In this document: positions 59,158-64,000 of the stretch, piece by piece
Position numbering within the stretch: the first letter of the stretch is position 1
How the letters are laid out: the number at the start of each line of letters is the position of its first letter
NCBI RefSeq assembly: GCF_003671715.1
Contig: NZ_RAIF01000031.1
Location: forward strand, 435,689 to 499,688
DNA: 64,000 bases
Origin: Streptomyces sp. E2N166
GTDB taxonomy: Bacteria > Actinomycetota > Actinomycetes > Streptomycetales > Streptomycetaceae
Direction: 5' to 3'
The notes under the pieces: generated by a model
Seen by the model: the letters and a program-made list of their open reading frames with translations, nothing else
Told to the model about the DNA's origin: nothing
Databases searched by the model: none
Position numbers and translations under genes: made by a program

Positions 59158-60133
59158 GCAGCAGCCGTACGAGCCGGAGCGCGCGATCGCCGGCACCGGC
59201 ATGGGCGGACAGATGGACCTCGGCGCGAGCGAGGCGGTCACCCTGGAGAAGACTCCTGGGGGCCCGGAGGGCACCGGCCCCCAGGACAAGCCCCGCAGCC
59301 TCTGGTCCGACGCCTGGCACGACCTGCGCCGCAACCCGGTCTTCATCATCTCGGCCCTGGTGATCCTCTTCCTGATCGTCATCTCCATCTGGCCGTCCCT
59401 GATCGCCTCCGGCAGCCCCCTCAAGTGCGACCTGGCCAAGGCCCAGGAGGGCTCCCAGTCCGGCCACCCCTTCGGCTTCAACGGCCAGGGCTGCGACGTC
59501 TACACCCGCACCGTCTACGGCGCCCGTACGTCGGTGGCGGTCGGCGTCCTCGCCACGCTGGGGGTCGCGGTCCTCGGCAGCGTGCTGGGCGGGCTCGCCG
59601 GATTCTTCGGTGGGGCGGGGGACGCGGTCCTGTCCCGCATCACCGACGTCTTCTTCGCGATCCCGGTGGTCCTCGGCGGACTGGTCCTGCTCTCCGTCAT
59701 CACCAGCAACACCGTCTGGCCGGTCATCGGCTTCATCGTGCTGCTCGGCTGGCCGCAGATCTCCCGCATCGCCCGGGGCTCCGTCATCACCGCCAAGCAG
59801 AACGACTACGTCCAGGCCGCCCGCGCGCTGGGCGCCTCGAACTCCCGGCTCCTGCTGCGCCATATCGCGCCCAACGCGATCGCGCCGGTCATCGTCGTGG
59901 CGACCATCGCGCTCGGCACCTACATCTCCCTGGAGGCGACCCTGTCCTTCCTCGGCGTCGGCCTCAAGCCGCCCAGCGTCTCCTGGGGCATCGACATCTC
60001 CGCCGCCGCCCCCTACGTCCGCAACGCCCCGCACGCCCTGCTGTGGCCCTCCGGAGCCCTCGCCATCACCGTCCTCGCGTTCATCATGCTCGGCGACGCG
60101 GTGCGCGACGCCCTCGACCCGAAGCTGAGGTGA
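59150..60133 (+). CDS. Oligopeptide ABC permease (DppC/OppC type), third operon
   Basis: A 327-residue permease starting MPEQQPYEPERAIAGTGMGG. A long cytoplasmic arm of about 60 residues precedes helix 1 (VFIISALVILFLIVISIWPS). An external loop has KCDLAK and GCDVYTR cysteines. The coupling loop reads YVQAARALGASNSRLLLRHI (about residue 217). The start overlaps the previous stop by eight bases, and the stop overlaps the GTG of the ATPase gene, so translation is likely coupled throughout the operon. Confidence 0.93.
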   Translation: MPEQQPYEPERAIAGTGMGGQMDLGASEAVTLEKTPGGPEGTGPQDKPRSLWSDAWHDLRRNPVFIISALVILFLIVISIWPSLIASGSPLKCDLAKAQEGSQSGHPFGFNGQGCDVYTRTVYGARTSVAVGVLATLGVAVLGSVLGGLAGFFGGAGDAVLSRITDVFFAIPVVLGGLVLLSVITSNTVWPVIGFIVLLGWPQISRIARGSVITAKQNDYVQAARALGASNSRLLLRHIAPNAIAPVIVVATIALGTYISLEATLSFLGVGLKPPSVSWGIDISAAAPYVRNAPHALLWPSGALAITVLAFIMLGDAVRDALDPKLR

Positions 60134-61125
60134 GCCGCCGCATGCTGCTGGAAGTGCGCGACCTGCACGTGGAGTTCCACACCCGGGACGGCGTCGCCAA
60201 GGCCGTCAACGGAGTCAGCTACGGCGTCGACGCGGGCGAGACCCTGGCCGTCCTCGGCGAGTCCGGCTCCGGCAAGTCCGTCACCGCCCAGACGGTCATG
60301 GGCATCCTCGACGTGCCCCCGGGCCGGATCACCGCGGGCGAGGTGCTCTTCGAGGGACGGGACCTGCTGAAGCTGAAGGAGGAGGAACGCCGGAAGGTCC
60401 GCGGCGCCGAGATGGCGATGATCTTCCAGGACGCGCTGTCGTCGTTGAACCCCGTCCTCACCGTCGGCGCCCAGCTCGCCGAGATGTTCACCGTGCACCG
60501 CGGCATGTCGCGCAAGGACGCCCACGCCAAGGCCGTCGAGCTGATGGACCGCGTACGCATCCCGGCCGCGAAGGAGCGGGTGCGGCAGTACCCGCACCAG
60601 TTCTCCGGCGGCATGCGCCAGCGCATCATGATCGCCATGGCGATGGCCCTGGAGCCGAAGCTGATCATCGCCGACGAGCCGACCACCGCCCTCGACGTCA
60701 CCGTCCAGGCCCAGGTCATGGACCTGCTCGCGGAACTCCAGCGCGAGCTGCACATGGGCCTGATCCTCATCACCCACGACCTGGGCGTGGTCGCCGACGT
60801 GGCCGACAAGATCGCCGTCATGTACGCGGGCCGGATCGTGGAGACGGCGCCGGTCCACGACATCTACAAGGCACCCGCCCACCCGTACACCCGCGGCCTG
60901 CTCGAGTCGATCCCGCGCCTGGACCAGAAGGGCCAGGAGCTCTACGCCATCAAGGGCCTGCCGCCCAACCTCACCCGCATCCCGCCCGGCTGCGCCTTCC
61001 ACCCCCGCTGTCCGATGGCCCAGGACGTCTGCCGCACCGACGTACCGCCGCTGTACGACGTGACGGAGTCCGACGCGGAGCGGGGCAGCGCCTGCCACTT
61101 CTGGAGGGAGTGCCTGCATGACTGA
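60130..61125 (+). CDS. Oligopeptide ABC ATPase (DppD/OppD type), third operon
   Basis: A 331-residue ATPase if GTG 60130 is used, which overlaps the preceding TGA in GTGA. ATG 60142 would give 327. Walker A is GESGSGKS, the Q loop MIFQDA, the signature FSGGMRQR, Walker B LIIADEP and the switch [14 protein letters not shown] near the C terminus is the OppD-type cysteine motif. It pairs with the ATPase encoded next, whose gene overlaps it by eight bases. Confidence 0.93.
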   Translation: MSRRMLLEVRDLHVEFHTRDGVAKAVNGVSYGVDAGETLAVLGESGSGKSVTAQTVMGILDVPPGRITAGEVLFEGRDLLKLKEEERRKVRGAEMAMIFQDALSSLNPVLTVGAQLAEMFTVHRGMSRKDAHAKAVELMDRVRIPAAKERVRQYPHQFSGGMRQRIMIAMAMALEPKLIIADEPTTALDVTVQAQVMDLLAELQRELHMGLILITHDLGVVADVADKIAVMYAGRIVETAPVHDIYKAPAHPYTRGLLESIPRLDQKGQELYAIKGLPPNLTRIPPGCAFHPRCPMAQDVCRTDVPPLYDVTESDAERGSACHFWRECLHD

Positions 61126-62185
61126 GCCGATCCTCGAAGTCCGCGGTCTCGTCAAGCACTACCCGCTCACCACCGGCATCCTCTTCAAGAAGCAGGTCGG
61201 CGCGGTCAAGGCGGTCGACGGCGTCGACTTCCACCTCGACCGCAGCGAGACCCTGGGCATCGTCGGCGAGTCCGGCTGCGGCAAGTCCACGGTCGCCAAG
61301 ATGCTGGTCAACCTGGAGAGGCCGACGGCCGGCGAGATCCGCTACAAGGGCGAGGACATCACCAAGCTGTCGGGCAAGGCCCTCAAGTCCGTACGCCGCA
61401 ACATCCAGATGGTCTTCCAGGACCCCTACACCTCCCTCAACCCCCGCATGACGGTGGGCGACATCATCGGGGAGGCGTACGACATCCACCCGGAGGTGGC
61501 GCCCAAGGGCGACCGGCGGGAGAGGGTGCAGCAGCTGCTGGACGTCGTCGGCCTCAACCCCGAGTACATCAACCGCTACCCGCACCAGTTCTCCGGCGGC
61601 CAGCGCCAGCGCATCGGCATCGCGCGGGGGCTGGCGCTGCGCCCGGAGATCATCGTCGCGGACGAGCCGGTCTCGGCCCTCGACGTGTCCGTCCAGGCGC
61701 AGGTGATCAACCTGATGGGCCGGCTCCAGGACGAGTTCGACCTGTCCTACATCTTCATCGCCCACGACCTGTCCATCGTCCGGCACATCTCGGACCGGGT
61801 CGGCGTGATGTACCTCGGCCGGATCGTGGAGACCGGCCGCGACGCCGAGATCTACGACCATCCCACGCACCCCTACACCCAGGCGCTGCTGTCCGCCGTG
61901 CCGGTGCCCGACCCGGAGGCCCGGGAGTACCGCGAACGCATCATCCTGGCCGGCGACGTGCCGTCCCCGACCAACATCCCGTCCGGCTGCCGCTTCCGCA
62001 CCCGCTGCTGGAAGGCGCGCGAGCGCTGCGCCCTGGAGGTACCGGCGCTCGCCGTCCCCGCCGAGTTCCGGCATGCCACCGGTCCCGCGGCCCACGACTC
62101 GGCCTGCCACTTCGCGGAGGAGAGGCAAGTGGTGCCCCATGAGGCGGATGGAGACGGTGGTGGGCACGGCAGCGGGCCGGGGTGA
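61118..62185 (+). CDS. Oligopeptide ABC ATPase (DppF/OppF type), third operon
   Basis: A 355-residue ATPase starting [20 protein letters not shown]. Walker [30 protein letters not shown] and IAHD are present, then [10 protein letters not shown]. The tail after residue 330 is histidine- and glycine-rich ([11 protein letters not shown]) and probably disordered. It ends the third importer operon. No clear terminator follows before the convergent peptidase gene, 128 bp away. Confidence 0.93.
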   Translation: MTEPILEVRGLVKHYPLTTGILFKKQVGAVKAVDGVDFHLDRSETLGIVGESGCGKSTVAKMLVNLERPTAGEIRYKGEDITKLSGKALKSVRRNIQMVFQDPYTSLNPRMTVGDIIGEAYDIHPEVAPKGDRRERVQQLLDVVGLNPEYINRYPHQFSGGQRQRIGIARGLALRPEIIVADEPVSALDVSVQAQVINLMGRLQDEFDLSYIFIAHDLSIVRHISDRVGVMYLGRIVETGRDAEIYDHPTHPYTQALLSAVPVPDPEAREYRERIILAGDVPSPTNIPSGCRFRTRCWKARERCALEVPALAVPAEFRHATGPAAHDSACHFAEERQVVPHEADGDGGGHGSGPG

Positions 62186-62313
62186 CATGGCGCTCCCCGG
62201 CCCGCTCACGGCACCCGCACGGCCGTACGCTGATCAGCGTCGCGCGTCCGTATATCGGTGCCGCTTCGGCGAAGTTGCCTTCGTGTTAAAGCGGTTGGTG
62301 CCTTCGTGCGACG

Positions 62314-64000
62314 CTATGCCAGTGACCGCTTGAGGAAGTCGACCTGGAGCAGCAGCAGGTTCTCGGCGACCGACTCCTGCGGGGTCATGTGCGTGACGCC
62401 GGACAGCGGGAGCACCTCGTGCGGGCGGCCCGCGGCCAGCAGGGCCGAGGACAGCCGCAGGGAGTGGGCGACCGCCACGTTGTCGTCCGCGAGACCGTGG
62501 ATGATCATCATGGGGCGCCGCGGCTCGGCGGCGTCGACCAGGCCCGAGTCGTCGATCACCGAGTTGCGGCGGTAGACCTCCGGTTGCTCGCCCGGGTGGC
62601 CGATGTAGCGCTCCTCGTAGTGGGTGTCGTACAGCCGCAGATCGGTGACCGGGGCGCCCACGACGGCGGCATGGAAGACGTCCGGGCGGCGCAGGGCCGC
62701 CAGGGCGGCCAGGTAGCCCCCGAAGGACCAGCCGCGGATGGCGACGCGGTTCAGGTCGAGCGGGAAGTCCGCGGCGAGGGCCTGGAGCGCGTCCACCTGG
62801 TCCTGGAGCACGACCGCGGCCACGTCGTCCTTGATGGCCTTCTCCCAGGCGGGGGAGCGCCCCGGAGTGCCCCGCCCGTCGGCGACGACGACCGCGAAGC
62901 CCTGGTCGGCGAACCACTGCGACGTGAGGTGGGCGTTGTGCGCGGCCACCACGCGCTGACCGTGCGGGCCACCGTACGGGTCCAGGAGTACGGGGAGGGG
63001 GGTGTCACCGTGGTAGTCCCTTGGCATAAGCACGGCGCACGGGACACGGCGTGCGCCCCCTTGCGTGAGCGTCACGCGCGGGGACAAACCGGGGTCTTCG
63101 GCGTAAGAGGCGACGGTCGCCATCGGCTTCCCGTCCCGCAGAACCCGCGCCCGCGTCCCCGGCCGGCCGAGCGTCGCGGAGACGAGAACGGTCACGCCTG
63201 CGGCGCGCACCGCCGAGTGCACGCCGGGCTCCTGCGAGACTCGCTCCACGCCGAGTTCGTTCACCCGGTACACGTGCACTTCGCCCGTCTCCGGCTCGGC
63301 CGCCTCCTCGCCGGCCGACGCGGAAACCAGCACGTCGTCGCCGGAGACGTCCAGCACCGCCCGCAGATGCAACTGGGCACCCGTGAGCGGTCGTTCACCA
63401 ACCGCCAACACGCGTGCGCCGCCCTCGTCGGCGATCCGCACGAGCTGCCCGGAAGGGCTCCAGCAGGGCACGCCGGGGAAGAGTTCCAGCCAAACTGGAT
63501 CTTCGTCGGCGTGCACCATCCGGGTCGCCCCGGACTCGGTGTCCACGGCCAGGAACAACTGGCTGCGCTGGTCGCGCGCCTGTACGAGGAGGAGTGGCGC
63601 ACCCGCCGCTGACCAGTGCACTCGCGCCAGATACGGATACCGCGCCCGGTCCCAGAGGACCTCCGTGCGCCCCCCGTCCAGCCCGATCACGAACAGCCGT
63701 ACGTCCGCGTTGGCGGTGCCCGCCGCCGGGTACCGCACCTGGTGTGGATCACGCTCGGGATGGGCCGGGTCGGAGATCCACCACCGGCTGACCGGCGTGT
63801 CGTCCACGCGTGCCACCAGCAGCCGGTCCGACCCGGGCCCCCACCAGAAGCCCCGGCTGCGCCCCATCTCCTCGGCGGCGACGAACTCGGCGAGCCCGTG
63901 GGTGACGCCCTCCGTGTCCGCCTCGGCCAGCGCCCTGTCCCCGTCTCCCTCGGCACCCACGACCCGCAGGGCGCCCCGGGCGACGTAGGCGATGTGCCTG
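62314..64000 (-). CDS. S9 prolyl-oligopeptidase-family peptidase, 5' end missing
   Basis: At least 562 residues. The frame continues past the right edge, upstream of codons for RHIAYVARGALRVVGAEGD, so the true start is outside. The N-terminal part has DPP-IV-like propeller repeats (LLVARVDDTPVSRWWISDP). The C-terminal alpha/beta hydrolase has the nucleophile motif RGWSFGGY, the aspartate in HGLADDNV and the histidine in GVTHMTP. It would cleave peptides, possibly after proline, in the cytoplasm. Next to three peptide importers, it may process imported peptides. It converges on the third importer operon. Confidence 0.92.
   Translation of the reverse strand, partial: RHIAYVARGALRVVGAEGDGDRALAEADTEGVTHGLAEFVAAEEMGRSRGFWWGPGSDRLLVARVDDTPVSRWWISDPAHPERDPHQVRYPAAGTANADVRLFVIGLDGGRTEVLWDRARYPYLARVHWSAAGAPLLLVQARDQRSQLFLAVDTESGATRMVHADEDPVWLELFPGVPCWSPSGQLVRIADEGGARVLAVGERPLTGAQLHLRAVLDVSGDDVLVSASAGEEAAEPETGEVHVYRVNELGVERVSQEPGVHSAVRAAGVTVLVSATLGRPGTRARVLRDGKPMATVASYAEDPGLSPRVTLTQGGARRVPCAVLMPRDYHGDTPLPVLLDPYGGPHGQRVVAAHNAHLTSQWFADQGFAVVVADGRGTPGRSPAWEKAIKDDVAAVVLQDQVDALQALAADFPLDLNRVAIRGWSFGGYLAALAALRRPDVFHAAVVGAPVTDLRLYDTHYEERYIGHPGEQPEVYRRNSVIDDSGLVDAAEPRRPMMIIHGLADDNVAVAHSLRLSSALLAAGRPHEVLPLSGVTHMTPQESVAENLLLLQVDFLKRSLA

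Overview
The window is chromosomal DNA of very high G+C with GTG starts, strong GGAGG-type ribosome binding sites, ATGA stop/start overlaps and many typical actinomycete families. The families (SpoIIE-type phosphatases, SPOR mini-protein, LAL regulator, mannanase with CBM10, BldK-type peptide importers) point to a Streptomyces. From memory, the right half (succinate dehydrogenase, TypA, bldK-like operon, second opp operon, S9 peptidase) resembles the bldK neighbourhood of S. coelicolor. I could not search to confirm this.

Layout, left to right. 1-1675: three tightly packed minus-strand genes (CPCC zinc-ribbon protein, HEAT-like protein, DUF6000 protein), possibly immunity-like, next to a repeat-rich intergenic scar. 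2228-11048: a mannan-utilisation locus made of a CUT1 sugar importer, GH2 beta-mannosidase, LacI regulator and secreted GH5 mannanase with two CBM10 modules. 11317-17035: a LAL/LuxR regulator divergent from a metallo-beta-lactamase-fold hydrolase and a carboxylesterase. 17176-17345: remnant of a histidine kinase. 17588-23164: a PAS/GAF/PP2C/ATPase phosphatase, a divergent type III polyketide synthase, a DinB/DUF664 protein, a methyltransferase and an XRE-cupin regulator. 23429-26236: a secreted subtilisin convergent with a serpin. 26360-34261: a septum-formation-type membrane protein, GntR regulator, SPOR protein, Nudix hydrolase, stand-alone anti-sigma-like ATPase, a large PAS-PAS-GAF-PP2C-ATPase phosphatase and a membrane-anchored GH18-like protein.

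34286-38187 is a succinate dehydrogenase/fumarate reductase operon (cytochrome b, flavoprotein, iron-sulfur protein) with a small coiled-coil gene at its head. 38536-42890 holds an unusual oligopeptide-binding lipoprotein and typA.

43589-62185 holds three complete five-gene oligopeptide ABC importers. The first (plus strand, bldK-like) and second (minus strand) have the same gene order, permease-binding protein-permease-ATPase-ATPase. They face each other across a shared bidirectional terminator, so they form a mirror-image duplication. The third (plus strand) has the classical order binding protein-permease-permease-ATPase-ATPase and is followed by a convergent, truncated S9 prolyl-oligopeptidase-family gene. 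Together with the lone binding protein at 38536 this makes a peptide-uptake hub, of the kind linked in Streptomyces to aerial mycelium formation.

The most interesting non-coding signals are repeated CCGG-centred palindromes around the mannan genes, a structured leader with a strongly initiated 26-codon ORF ahead of the bldK-like operon, the histidine-kinase relic, and a palindromic element inserted in frame in sdhA. No rRNA, tRNA, CRISPR array or transposase was seen.
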